DNA from: Halorhabdus amylolytica
Lineage (GTDB): Archaea > Halobacteriota > Halobacteria > Halobacteriales > Haloarculaceae
Assembly (NCBI RefSeq): GCF_004944975.1
Contig: NZ_SPQG01000002.1
Coordinates: forward strand, 194,271 to 258,270
DNA length: 64,000 nucleotides
Reading direction: 5' to 3'
In this document: in pieces, positions 9,469 through 17,020 of the stretch
How the letters are laid out: every line of letters starts with the position of its first letter
Position numbering within the stretch: the stretch's first letter is position 1
Notes under the pieces: model-generated
What the model saw: the letters and a program-made list of their open reading frames with translations, nothing else
Told to the model about the DNA's origin: nothing
Database searches by the model: none
Program-made: the position numbers and the translations under genes

Positions 9469-10005
9469 TCACTCCCGATCGGCGATCCGGATCGCCATCT
9501 CGAGTTCGAAACTTTCCGTGTTGCGGATCTCGAAGCCAACCTTCTGGTAGAGTCCGATCGCCGGTTCGTTCCAGCGTTCGACGGTCAGCCAGACCCGATC
9601 GATCCCCCGATCCTTTCCGTGACCCAGCAGGGTTCCCAGCAACTCCGTGCCGATGCCCGCCGACTGGTGGCTCCCGAGGACGAAGATCGCCAGTTCGTAG
9701 GCGTCCTCGTCGTCGGGGACCAACATCGAGTGGCCGACCGCGTCCTCACCGTGCCATGCGATCACGTTCAGACAGTCGTCCTCGAAGACCCGGTCGAGCC
9801 AGCGCCTGATCGAGCGTTCGCCGACCGGCGGGATCCCCTGGGCGCGGTCCTGCGGATCGAAGTCCTCGTACATGGCGACGAGGTCCTCACGGTCGTCGTT
9901 GGCGATCCGGACGACGATATCTCGACCCTCGTCGTCGACGAAATCGTGTGGCGGGGTCGGGAACGGTCCCGAGACCTCCGCCGGGTAAGAACGGTCCTCG
10001 CTCAT
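9469..10005 (-). CDS. GNAT-family N-acetyltransferase
   Basis: The 178-residue protein has the GNAT core. Motif A is seen in ELAIFVLGSHQSAGIGTELLGTLL, with the acetyl-CoA pyrophosphate loop QSAGIG, followed by a beta-bulge and the GLYQKVGFEI motif B region. Substrate is not predictable. Its start overlaps the stop of the upstream uspA gene by 4 bases, so the two form a translationally coupled pair. Confidence 0.85.
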   Translation of the reverse strand: MSEDRSYPAEVSGPFPTPPHDFVDDEGRDIVVRIANDDREDLVAMYEDFDPQDRAQGIPPVGERSIRRWLDRVFEDDCLNVIAWHGEDAVGHSMLVPDDEDAYELAIFVLGSHQSAGIGTELLGTLLGHGKDRGIDRVWLTVERWNEPAIGLYQKVGFEIRNTESFELEMAIRIADRE

Positions 10006-10370
10006 CTGATGAGAGTCACCGGCGTTTCGGCGTTGAGTACGACGAACTCGGCGATCGAGCCGAGTTGGATCTTTCCAAGCGGGCTCCGGGTACCACCGCC
10101 GATGACGAGGCGGTCGAACCCTTCCTCGTCGGCCAACTGGACCAGTTCGCCGCCGGGATGACTCGTGATCCGGCGGACCGTCGCCTCGACGTTAGCATCC
10201 TCGAGAACCGCTCGCACGTCCGATTCGACGTCAGTCAACGTCGCCTCGACCTCCTCGGAACTGAAGATGGCGACCGTTAGATCGTCGCCGGTCTCCTGGA
10301 CGCGCTCTATGGTCTCCTTGAGCGCCCGTCGGGAGTGATCGCTCCCGCCGACTCCCAGCAGAACCTTCAT
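10002..10370 (-). CDS. Universal stress protein (UspA family), short
   Basis: The compact 122-residue protein begins MKVLLGVGGSDHSRRAL and ends with LVIGGGTRSPLGKIQLGSIAEFVVL...PVTLI, retaining the ATP-loop G-x2-G-x9-GS arrangement. The ATG at 10370 follows a TTTTTTATCC box on the minus strand by about 21-30 bases. It is the first gene of a pair with the GNAT gene. Confidence 0.88.
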   Translation of the reverse strand: MKVLLGVGGSDHSRRALKETIERVQETGDDLTVAIFSSEEVEATLTDVESDVRAVLEDANVEATVRRITSHPGGELVQLADEEGFDRLVIGGGTRSPLGKIQLGSIAEFVVLNAETPVTLIR

Positions 10371-10390
10371 ACGCACCCCATTGGTGTAGC

Positions 10391-10400
10391 GGATAAAAAA
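10391..10400 (-). promoter_or_regulatory. TATA box of uspA-GNAT pair
   Basis: On the minus strand, TTTTTTATCC lies 21-30 bases before the ATG at 10370, consistent with a leaderless transcript. It is back to back with the triplicated promoter-like repeat serving the plus-strand gene. Confidence 0.45.
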
Positions 10401-10423
10401 TCTCCGTTCCGTGACCCGCCGAG

Positions 10424-10540
10424 GGCGTCGATACGCTTTTTCGATCCTGGACCGGACTGGATGGCGTCGATACGCTTTTTCGACCCCGGACCGGACTGGA
10501 TGGCGTCGATACGCTTTTTCGACCCCGGACCGGACTGGCT
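10424..10540 (+). repeat. Three tandem 39-bp units carrying a promoter-like box
   Basis: Units at 10424-10462, 10463-10501 and 10502-10540 share GGCGTCGATACGCTTTTTCG followed by a CC-rich half and GGACCGGACTGG. Copies 2 and 3 differ only at the end; copy 1 has two substitutions. The last unit ends 3 bases before the start codon at 10544. This places its CTTTTTC box about 30 bases upstream of the ATG, the usual leaderless TATA position. The duplication therefore appears to have copied a core promoter three times. Confidence 0.9.
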
Positions 10541-10543
10541 CGC

Positions 10544-11272
10544 ATGGTCGACGATCCTTCGGACGATACACGGCCGACCGCCGAGGCCCCCCAGTCGGTC
10601 GGTGAACCGGACGATGACGCCACTGAGGGCTCCGAGACGGCCGACGCCGATGTCGATGACTCACAGGCCGAAAGCGCGGCCACGGATGGTGAGGTTACAG
10701 GCGAACCCGGTGGAATGGATGACCCGTCGGACGCTGATCCGCCCGCGGACGTCCGTTCGTACGATCGCTTTCAGAAGATCGACGGCGGCACCTACGAGCG
10801 CGCCAACGACTTCCTGCGAGAACGCACCTACATCACGGCCAGGGAATGGGCGATCGCCCGGCTGTGTGCCGACTTCCGGACCGAGACCGGCGTCGAGATG
10901 ACCAAGATCGGCGAGAACCTGCCCGATCTCGTCCCGTTCATGACCGACACTTACTCCCCGCAGGCCGTCAATCAGGCGCGGGCCTCTTTCGAGGAGAAAG
11001 TCCGGATGGCCGGAGCGACCTTCCTCTACGGAGCGATGAGCGACTTCTTCACCGCCGACGAACTCGACGAGATGATGTACGAGGCCACCGAGGTCGCGAA
11101 GTTCCTCCTGGAGGTCGAAGGCGTCGAGCTTTCTGTCGACGAGGAACTCGAAGCCGAGGACCGCATCTCCGAAGTCATGCGCGACGTCCGGGAGCACAGC
11201 GTTGCACTCCGCCACGACGAGGTTGAATGCCCCGAATGCGGCCACGCCTTCCACGTCGACGGCCCGGAGTGA
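10544..11272 (+). CDS. Conserved haloarchaeal protein (DUF5806-like) with C-terminal zinc-binding motif
   Basis: The 242-residue protein has an acidic disordered N-terminus (about residues 1-68, rich in D, E, A and T). A conserved helical core follows, containing YDRFQKIDGGTYERAN and a METMTKIG-like region (EMTKIGENLPDLVPFM), and then a C-terminal CPECGHAFH half zinc ribbon. I recognise the core as the haloarchaeal DUF5806 family of unknown function, from memory. The gene lies between two sets of triplicated short repeats, one over its promoter and one starting at its stop codon. Confidence 0.8.
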   Translation: MVDDPSDDTRPTAEAPQSVGEPDDDATEGSETADADVDDSQAESAATDGEVTGEPGGMDDPSDADPPADVRSYDRFQKIDGGTYERANDFLRERTYITAREWAIARLCADFRTETGVEMTKIGENLPDLVPFMTDTYSPQAVNQARASFEEKVRMAGATFLYGAMSDFFTADELDEMMYEATEVAKFLLEVEGVELSVDEELEAEDRISEVMRDVREHSVALRHDEVECPECGHAFHVDGPE

Positions 11273-11274
11273 GT

Positions 11275-11373
11275 GACGGCACGGGTGATTGACGGCAAGG
11301 AATGGTCGACGGCACGGGTGATTGACGGCAAAGAATGGTCGACGGCACGGGTGATTGACGGCAAGGAATGGTC
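11275..11373 (+). repeat. Three tandem 33-bp units downstream of the DUF5806-like gene
   Basis: Units at 11275-11307, 11308-11340 and 11341-11373 read GACGGCACGGGTGATTGACG and then GCAA(G/A)GAATGGTC, with a single difference among copies. A partial fourth start follows at 11374. The preceding gene end (GTCGACGGCCCGGAGTGA) resembles the GTCGACGGCACGGGTGA part of the unit, so the array may have grown from the gene's 3' tail. It fills the gap to the convergent pyrC stop. There are no unique spacers, so it is not a CRISPR array. Confidence 0.92.
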
Positions 11374-11381
11374 GACGGCGG

Positions 11382-12878
11382 TCAGTCGTCGGCCCCGTCC
11401 TCTGGGAGTGCTTCCCGTCCACGATCCGCGGGTGAACCGTCCGACGTTTCACCAGCGGCCTTCCCGGCTGATTCCTCACCCCTTTCGATCGATTCGTCGC
11501 CGCTTTCGATCGATTCGTCGCCAGTCTCGGTCTTTTCCGGCTCCGCGTCCCCTTCGTTCTCGTCCGTCTCGTTCCCGTCATCTCCGGCGTCCGCTGCGGG
11601 ACGTGAGGCTCGAACGTTCCGGCCCTGGTGGTCGTGGAACGTCACGCCGTCATCCGTTCGCTCGTAGACGACAGTCCCCCTGACCATCGTGAGTTCGGGG
11701 AACAGGCCGCGCCAGCCTTCGAACGGCGTCCACTCGCAGTTCGTATGCAGCTCTTCGCCGTGGATCTCCCGTGTCGTGTCCGGATCGACCAGGACGAGAT
11801 CGGCGTCGTACCCCTCCGCGATCCGTCCTTTCCTCGGCAGGTCGAACAGTGCGGCCGGATTGGCGGCTGTCAGGTCCCGGACGCGTTCGTACGTGAGGTG
11901 GCCTCGTCGCGCTTCTTCGAGTAGCAGCGGGAGTGCGGTCTCGACGCCCGGGACGCCGCTGGGGGCGTCCCAGATGCTCGTGTCCTTCTCTTCGCGCGTG
12001 TGTGGCGCGTGGTCCGTGGCGACGATATCGACCTGTCCTTCTCTGACTCGATCGTAGACGCGCTCGCGGCGCTTCTCCCGACGTAGCGGCGGGTTCATCC
12101 GGCCGAACGTACCGAGTTCGTTGCTGTTGGAACGCGAGAGAAAGAGGTGATGTGGCGTGACCTCGCAACTGATTCCTGCCTCGCCAGCGGCGTCGATCGC
12201 CTCGGGCGTGCTCGCGTGGGCAATGTGCAGATCGACGTCGTACTCCGCCCCAAGCTCACAGACCTGCTCGACGGCCGCGATCTCGGCGCGAGCTGCCCGG
12301 TAAGCCGACCATGCGTCGGCGTCAGTCCGTTCGCGTGCACCCAGATTGAACCGACTGGCGTTCTCGGCGTGAACGGTGACGGTCACGCCGTGGCGTTCGG
12401 CCGCCTCGAGGGCCTCCCGGAAGCACCGCTCGTCGATCCCCATATCACCCGTCGAGTCCGCCAGGAAGACCTCGCCGAGTGCGAAGATCGGCCGCTCGAA
12501 CAACGAGTCCGGATCCCACCCGGGAACGACCCCGCCGTTGAGCCCGAAGTCGACCACCGAGTCCGCTGTGAACGTCGCTTTCTCGTCGAATGCGTCGCCG
12601 TCGACGGTCGGAGGGTCGGTGTTGGGCTGGTCGACGACGGTCGTGACGCCGCCCGCCGCGGCGCTTTTCGAACCCGTCGTCCAGGTCTCTTTCTGTGGGT
12701 CGCCCGGCTCCCGGAAGTGGACGTGCGTGTCGATCATGCCGGGGAGCAGGCGCTTGCCCGTCGCGTCGATCTCCCGCCCGTCCCCCGAGAGACCCTCGCC
12801 GACGCCCGTAATTCGCTCGCCGTCGATACGGACGTCCCGGTGGCGACCGTCGGGAAGTGTGGCGTTCCGGATGAGCAT
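11382..12878 (-). CDS. pyrC: Dihydroorotase with acidic C-terminal tail
   Basis: The 498-residue protein is an amidohydrolase of the type that cyclises carbamoyl-aspartate in pyrimidine synthesis. Metal-site signatures are GMIDTHVHFREPG near residue 48, VHAENASRF, IAHASTPEAI and DIVATDHAPH. The enzyme core ends near residue 430. The last 70 residues form an acidic, repetitive tail (GDESIESGDESIERGEES) without counterpart in typical dihydroorotases. The tail's coding DNA abuts the 33-bp repeat array. The function of the core is secure; the tail is probably disordered. Confidence 0.9.
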   Translation of the reverse strand: MLIRNATLPDGRHRDVRIDGERITGVGEGLSGDGREIDATGKRLLPGMIDTHVHFREPGDPQKETWTTGSKSAAAGGVTTVVDQPNTDPPTVDGDAFDEKATFTADSVVDFGLNGGVVPGWDPDSLFERPIFALGEVFLADSTGDMGIDERCFREALEAAERHGVTVTVHAENASRFNLGARERTDADAWSAYRAARAEIAAVEQVCELGAEYDVDLHIAHASTPEAIDAAGEAGISCEVTPHHLFLSRSNSNELGTFGRMNPPLRREKRRERVYDRVREGQVDIVATDHAPHTREEKDTSIWDAPSGVPGVETALPLLLEEARRGHLTYERVRDLTAANPAALFDLPRKGRIAEGYDADLVLVDPDTTREIHGEELHTNCEWTPFEGWRGLFPELTMVRGTVVYERTDDGVTFHDHQGRNVRASRPAADAGDDGNETDENEGDAEPEKTETGDESIESGDESIERGEESAGKAAGETSDGSPADRGREALPEDGADD

Positions 12879-13007
12879 GGACCCGGATCGACGCCCCGTG
12901 ACCCTAAGTGTCCCGGAGTGTATCGCTCGCCAGGAAACGCGCCCTGCCCGGAGGTTGTCGATTGCTTTCGCCGGAGAGCCTTAGCCGGTGGCGACCGTAC
13001 CGCCTCC

Positions 13008-14075
13008 ATGGAGTGGAACGAGTCTCCCCGAATCTCGACGGCCTACGCCTACCGCGGCGTCGAGGCATCCCTCCTCGAGAACCGTCACCTTCGGGTCATG
13101 GTTCTCCAGGGGAAGGGCGGCGACATCGTCGAGTTCAGGGACAAACGCACTGACGTGGATGTCCTCTGGCACGCCGACCACGAGTGGTCGTCGCCGCCGG
13201 GCCCGATCCCGCCGACGGAGACGACCTGGAACGAGCACTACCCCGGCGGCTGGCAACTGAACCTCCCCGTCGCCGGTGGCCCCCTCTCCTTCCCGGGCGG
13301 CCGGTACGACCACCACGGCGAGAGCGCGCTGTTGCCGTGGGACGCGACGATCACCCGCGAGGACGCGACGGCCGTCTCGCTGGAACTCTCGACGACGCTG
13401 CGGCGCTACCCCTTCACCGTGACGCGGGAACTGACCCTGCCGGCCGACGCCGCCAGCCTCGAGATCGCAGAGACGATCACCAACGAGGGGGCTGTCGAAC
13501 TCGAGTATGCCTGGCAGCAACACGTCGCCCTGGGTCGCCCGCTGATCGGTCCGACGGCGCGACTGGACGTCCCGGCCGACCGCGGTTACGTCGAGGACTA
13601 CGACGACCACGCGAACAACCGCCTGGTCGGCGGCGAAGAGTTCGAGTGGCCCGACGCCCCTGGGGCCGACGGCGGGACAGTCGATCTCACTGCTTTCCCG
13701 CCGATCGACGCCGAGATCCACGACCTGGCGTACCTTCACGAACTCCGCGACGGTTGGTACGCTGTCACTAACCCGGACCTGGACCTGGGATTCGCCCTCC
13801 GGTGGCCCGTCGAGTGCTTCGAGTCGCTGTGGTATTGGCAACCGTTCGGCGGGATGGCCGAGTCGCCGTTCTGGGGCCGCAACTACACCGCCGGCCTTGA
13901 ACCGACGACGGCGCATCCGGCCCATTCCTATCCCGAAGCACAGCGCGAGAACGGGTCGATCCGGACGCTCGAACCGGGCCAGACAGTGTCGGCATCGTTC
14001 GTCGCGAAAACGTTCGAGGGCACAGAGCGTATTACCGGCGTCAGTCCTGACGGGTCGATCGAGCGTAACTCATAG
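13008..14075 (+). CDS. Aldose 1-epimerase-like (galactose mutarotase superfamily) protein
   Basis: The 355-residue protein resembles mutarotase-superfamily beta-sandwich enzymes. Pointers are the N-terminal SLLENRHLRVMVLQGKGGDIVEF and the mid-region NEHYPGGWQ and EYAWQQHVALGRPLI, including the His of the expected active-site region. These enzymes interconvert sugar anomers; the sugar here is unknown. The ATG at 13008 was chosen because the upstream in-frame extension overlaps pyrC on the other strand. The gene is divergent from pyrC and its end overlaps a convergent GNAT gene by 6 bases. Confidence 0.75.
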   Translation: MEWNESPRISTAYAYRGVEASLLENRHLRVMVLQGKGGDIVEFRDKRTDVDVLWHADHEWSSPPGPIPPTETTWNEHYPGGWQLNLPVAGGPLSFPGGRYDHHGESALLPWDATITREDATAVSLELSTTLRRYPFTVTRELTLPADAASLEIAETITNEGAVELEYAWQQHVALGRPLIGPTARLDVPADRGYVEDYDDHANNRLVGGEEFEWPDAPGADGGTVDLTAFPPIDAEIHDLAYLHELRDGWYAVTNPDLDLGFALRWPVECFESLWYWQPFGGMAESPFWGRNYTAGLEPTTAHPAHSYPEAQRENGSIRTLEPGQTVSASFVAKTFEGTERITGVSPDGSIERNS

Positions 14076-14543
14076 TCGCTTGCCGAATTCGATCAGGTGG
14101 TAGCCGTTCACCCGTTCAGTTCCGAGCCGTTCGTAGCCGCGCTCGGGATAGAAGGTAGTCGCACTCGCCTGTCGGCTGGCGGTCGTCAGCACGATCCGAT
14201 CACAATCACGCTCCCTGGCCGCACGTTCGAGTCCCTCGACGATCGCCGTCCCGAACCCTTCCCGCTGGTGGTCGGGATCGACGGCGATCCGCAGAAGTTC
14301 GGCCGTCGCGCCGTCGACGAGGAGGCCACCACAGGCGACGATCTGACCGTCCGACTCGGCGATCAGGAACTCGCCGTCTGACCGGAGATACGTCTCCTCG
14401 ATCCACCGGAGATCCTGGTTGCCAGGGACGTCGTCGGGATCCGTCCCTGCCTCCTGGAGTGCCCGCCGGTAGAGGTTCTCGACGGCTGGCTCGTCGCCAG
14501 GTCGATACCGGCGCACGGCTTCCTCCGAACGAGATCGGGCCAT
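14070..14543 (-). CDS. GNAT-family N-acetyltransferase
   Basis: The 157-residue protein shows the GNAT motif A as LLRIAVDPDHQREGFGTAIVEGLE, with the acetyl-CoA loop QREGFGT, and the C-terminal ATTFYPERGYERLG motif B. The substrate cannot be deduced. It is directly adjacent (0 bases) to the isochorismatase-fold gene upstream on the same strand, so the two are likely cotranscribed. Confidence 0.85.
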   Translation of the reverse strand: MARSRSEEAVRRYRPGDEPAVENLYRRALQEAGTDPDDVPGNQDLRWIEETYLRSDGEFLIAESDGQIVACGGLLVDGATAELLRIAVDPDHQREGFGTAIVEGLERAARERDCDRIVLTTASRQASATTFYPERGYERLGTERVNGYHLIEFGKRL

Positions 14544-15116
14544 TCAGGCAAACTCGATCGAGCCGCGATCAGTCACCTCGCCGAACAGCCAGTCGGCGTG
14601 ATCGAGAGCGTATTCCCGGTGATCGCCCTCGATGAAGCCGACGGCGTCCTCGATCAGGACGGGACGGTAATCCCTGAGACCGGCGCTGGCGGCCGTATGG
14701 AGGACGCAGACGTTCGCCAGCGTCCCGCAGATCAAGAGGTCGTCGATCCCGTGGGCGTCGAGCCACCCCTCCAGTTGCGTCTCGTGGAAAGCGTCGTAAG
14801 TGTGTTTCTCGACGACGAGATCGGCCGGCCGTTCCCGGAGTTCCTCGACCAGTTCGGCGTCCCAGCTTCCTTCGAGGACGTGTTCCCCCCAGCGTTCGAA
14901 CTCGTCGTAGTAGTGGGTGTCCTCGAACTGTTCAGGTGGATGGACGTCGCGGGTGTAGACGACCGACGCGCCGGCTGCCCGGGCGTGATCGATCAGCTCG
15001 ACGCAAGGTTCGATCGCGTCCTCGCTCGGCGCTGCGTAGAGGCTCCCGTCGGGGTGACAGAAGCTGTTCTGCATGTCCACGACGACCACCGCGGTCGCGT
15101 CTGGATCGAACGACAT
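14544..15116 (-). CDS. pncA: Isochorismatase-fold hydrolase, probable nicotinamidase
   Basis: The 190-residue cysteine hydrolase has the catalytic triad of the family: D14 in VVVDMQNSF, K104 in VVEKHTYDAF, and C137 in the GTLANVCVLHTA loop with the preceding cis-peptide motif. Nicotinamidase converts nicotinamide to nicotinate, which the nearby nicotinate phosphoribosyltransferase (17021-18175) would use for NAD salvage. Other isochorismatase-like activities remain possible. The ATG at 15116 is preferred to a longer in-frame start because the core strand begins soon after it. Confidence 0.75.
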   Translation of the reverse strand: MSFDPDATAVVVVDMQNSFCHPDGSLYAAPSEDAIEPCVELIDHARAAGASVVYTRDVHPPEQFEDTHYYDEFERWGEHVLEGSWDAELVEELRERPADLVVEKHTYDAFHETQLEGWLDAHGIDDLLICGTLANVCVLHTAASAGLRDYRPVLIEDAVGFIEGDHREYALDHADWLFGEVTDRGSIEFA

Positions 15117-15265
15117 TGCTATCGGGGTGTAGGTTCGCCACGGCAAAAGTGGTCGGGGAGTTTCGACGGATCGGCCGCGTCGGCCGTGAGTAACGTGTGG
15201 CTCCGTTGTCCGGCGTCAACTGTCCCGACCGGGGCATTTGTAAGTAACTCGCCCCGAATGGCAGT

Positions 15266-16966
15266 ATGGTCGCCCGAACGCACCTCCTGGCTGTGATCGT
15301 CGCGGTGGCGCTGGTCGGCGTCCCGGTCGCCGCGGCGGTCGAGCCCCCCCAGCCCGCATCGACGGGTCTGGACGGCTCGGACGCCGAGCATCTCCAGGCG
15401 ACGAACACGACCGAACGGCTCTCGACGTTCGCTGATCAGCATCTACCGGATCGGTCGTCGACGTTCGCTGATCAGCATTCGCCCGACCCCGAGGCCGATA
15501 TCCTCGGGTGGGAAGCCGGCTACTGGTACAACGAGTCGATCAGCGTCACGCCCGGGGACGGGTTGAACGACTCCGAACTCGACGCGGTGGTCGCCCGAGG
15601 GATGGCTCGTGTCGAGCAGATCCGCCGCATCGAGTTCGAGGAACGGCCGCCCGTCGAGATCATCAGCCGGTCGGCCTACGAGGAACGCGTCCGCAACGAC
15701 ACGTCGAACCTGACCGAGGCACAGCGCCTCCATCAGAACGTCAAGTACGAGGCGCTGTTGATGGTCAACGAGTCCACCGACACGACTCAGGTCCAGGCCG
15801 ACAACCAGGCCGGCGGCGTCGGTGGCTTTTACGACCCTTCGACCGGCGAGATCAAGATCGTCTCGGAGAACACTTCGACGCCGAAGATGAACGAGATCAC
15901 GCTCTCTCAGGAACTGTTCCACGCCCTCCAGGACCAGCGCTTCGACATCGCCTCGTTCAACCAGTCTACACAGGAACTCCACAACGCCAGGGACGGCATC
16001 ATCGAGGGCGACGGCAACTACGTCGATCACCTCTATCAGCAGCACTGTGAGAACGAGTGGGAGGGGACCTGCCTGATGCCCGAAGACTCACAGGGTGCAT
16101 CGTCCGACTTCCAGCCCCACTTCGGGCTCTATCAGATCCTCCTCCAGCCCTATAGTGACGGCCCGCCGTTCGTCGAGGCGATCCGCGAGGAGGGTGGCTG
16201 GGAAGCCGTGAATGCGGTCTACGAGAACCCGCCCGCATCGACCGAGCAGACGATCCATCCTGAGAAGTACGACGAGGACGCGCCGACGAACGTTTCCGTC
16301 CCGGATCGGAGCGATGATCGCTGGCGGGTACTCGACGTCAATGGGAGTATCAACTACGCCTCCTTCGGCGAGGCGGGGCTGTACGTGACGCTGTGGTACC
16401 CCTCCATCGATATCGGGATTCCGCCTGACAAGGCGATCATTCCCTACGCGAACCACGTGAATGCTGTTCCGGGTGGCGCTCAACAGTTCGATCCGTACAA
16501 CTACAATCACAGCTACACGGCCGGCTGGGACGGCGACAAACTGGTGCCGTACGTCACCGACGAGTCGAGCGAGACGAACGAGACGGGATACGTCTACAAA
16601 ACAGTCTGGGACTCGCCCGAGGACGCCGCTGAATTCAGCGAGGGCTACGAGCGACTGCTCACGTTCCGCGGCGCGGAGGCCGTCGAGGGCCGACTCGGGA
16701 CCTGGCGGATCCCGGACGGCAAGGAATTCGGCGACGCCTTCTACCTGGACCGGACCGGCGAGACGCTGGTGATCGTCAACGCGCCGAACGTCGAGGAACT
16801 CCCGGCGGTTCGAGAGGGGTCCGCCCCCGAAGGTGAACGGACACCGGTCCCGGACGATGACGACGGAACGGGCATCGTGACGACGACAGACGGCCCCGGA
16901 TTTACCGTTCTGGCCGCGTTTGCGGCACTTCTCGCTTTCGCCGTGACGTCTCTCCGGAGACGGTGA
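15266..16966 (+). CDS. PGF-CTERM-anchored surface protein (Hvo_1808-like), protease-like
   Basis: The 566-residue precursor has a Sec-type signal peptide (about residues 1-26) and an N-terminal spacer with a 12-residue duplication. The large extracellular domain ends in a T/D-rich stretch followed by PGF, a hydrophobic helix and RRR. This is the PGF-CTERM signal processed by archaeosortase A for lipid anchoring at the S-layer. The core resembles the Hvo_1808 family, as I recall it. The motif SQELFHALQDQ at residues 214-224 looks like a zinc-protease HExxH helix whose first His is Gln215, so catalysis is doubtful. Confidence 0.8.
   Translation: MVARTHLLAVIVAVALVGVPVAAAVEPPQPASTGLDGSDAEHLQATNTTERLSTFADQHLPDRSSTFADQHSPDPEADILGWEAGYWYNESISVTPGDGLNDSELDAVVARGMARVEQIRRIEFEERPPVEIISRSAYEERVRNDTSNLTEAQRLHQNVKYEALLMVNESTDTTQVQADNQAGGVGGFYDPSTGEIKIVSENTSTPKMNEITLSQELFHALQDQRFDIASFNQSTQELHNARDGIIEGDGNYVDHLYQQHCENEWEGTCLMPEDSQGASSDFQPHFGLYQILLQPYSDGPPFVEAIREEGGWEAVNAVYENPPASTEQTIHPEKYDEDAPTNVSVPDRSDDRWRVLDVNGSINYASFGEAGLYVTLWYPSIDIGIPPDKAIIPYANHVNAVPGGAQQFDPYNYNHSYTAGWDGDKLVPYVTDESSETNETGYVYKTVWDSPEDAAEFSEGYERLLTFRGAEAVEGRLGTWRIPDGKEFGDAFYLDRTGETLVIVNAPNVEELPAVREGSAPEGERTPVPDDDDGTGIVTTTDGPGFTVLAAFAALLAFAVTSLRRR
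15422..15493 (+). repeat. In-frame 36-bp duplication in the surface-protein gene
   Basis: TCGACGTTCGCTGATCAGCA recurs with a 36-base period at 15422 and 15458, encoding STFADQH twice in the spacer after the signal peptide. The period equals 12 codons, so the reading frame is kept. Confidence 0.85.
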
Positions 16967-17020
16967 CACGGCGGGGGCGACCGGACAGGTTTTTTAGACG
17001 CGGCGAGAAGCGACCGTAGC

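Noticed and set aside
10424-11373. CRISPR-like spaced repeats around the DUF5806-like gene
   Set aside because: Units are contiguous tandem copies without unique spacers, and no cas genes are in the window.
12147-13007. Long plus-strand extension upstream of the aldose-epimerase-like gene
   Set aside because: It overlaps pyrC entirely on the opposite strand, with shadow-type composition. The conserved protein begins at 13008.
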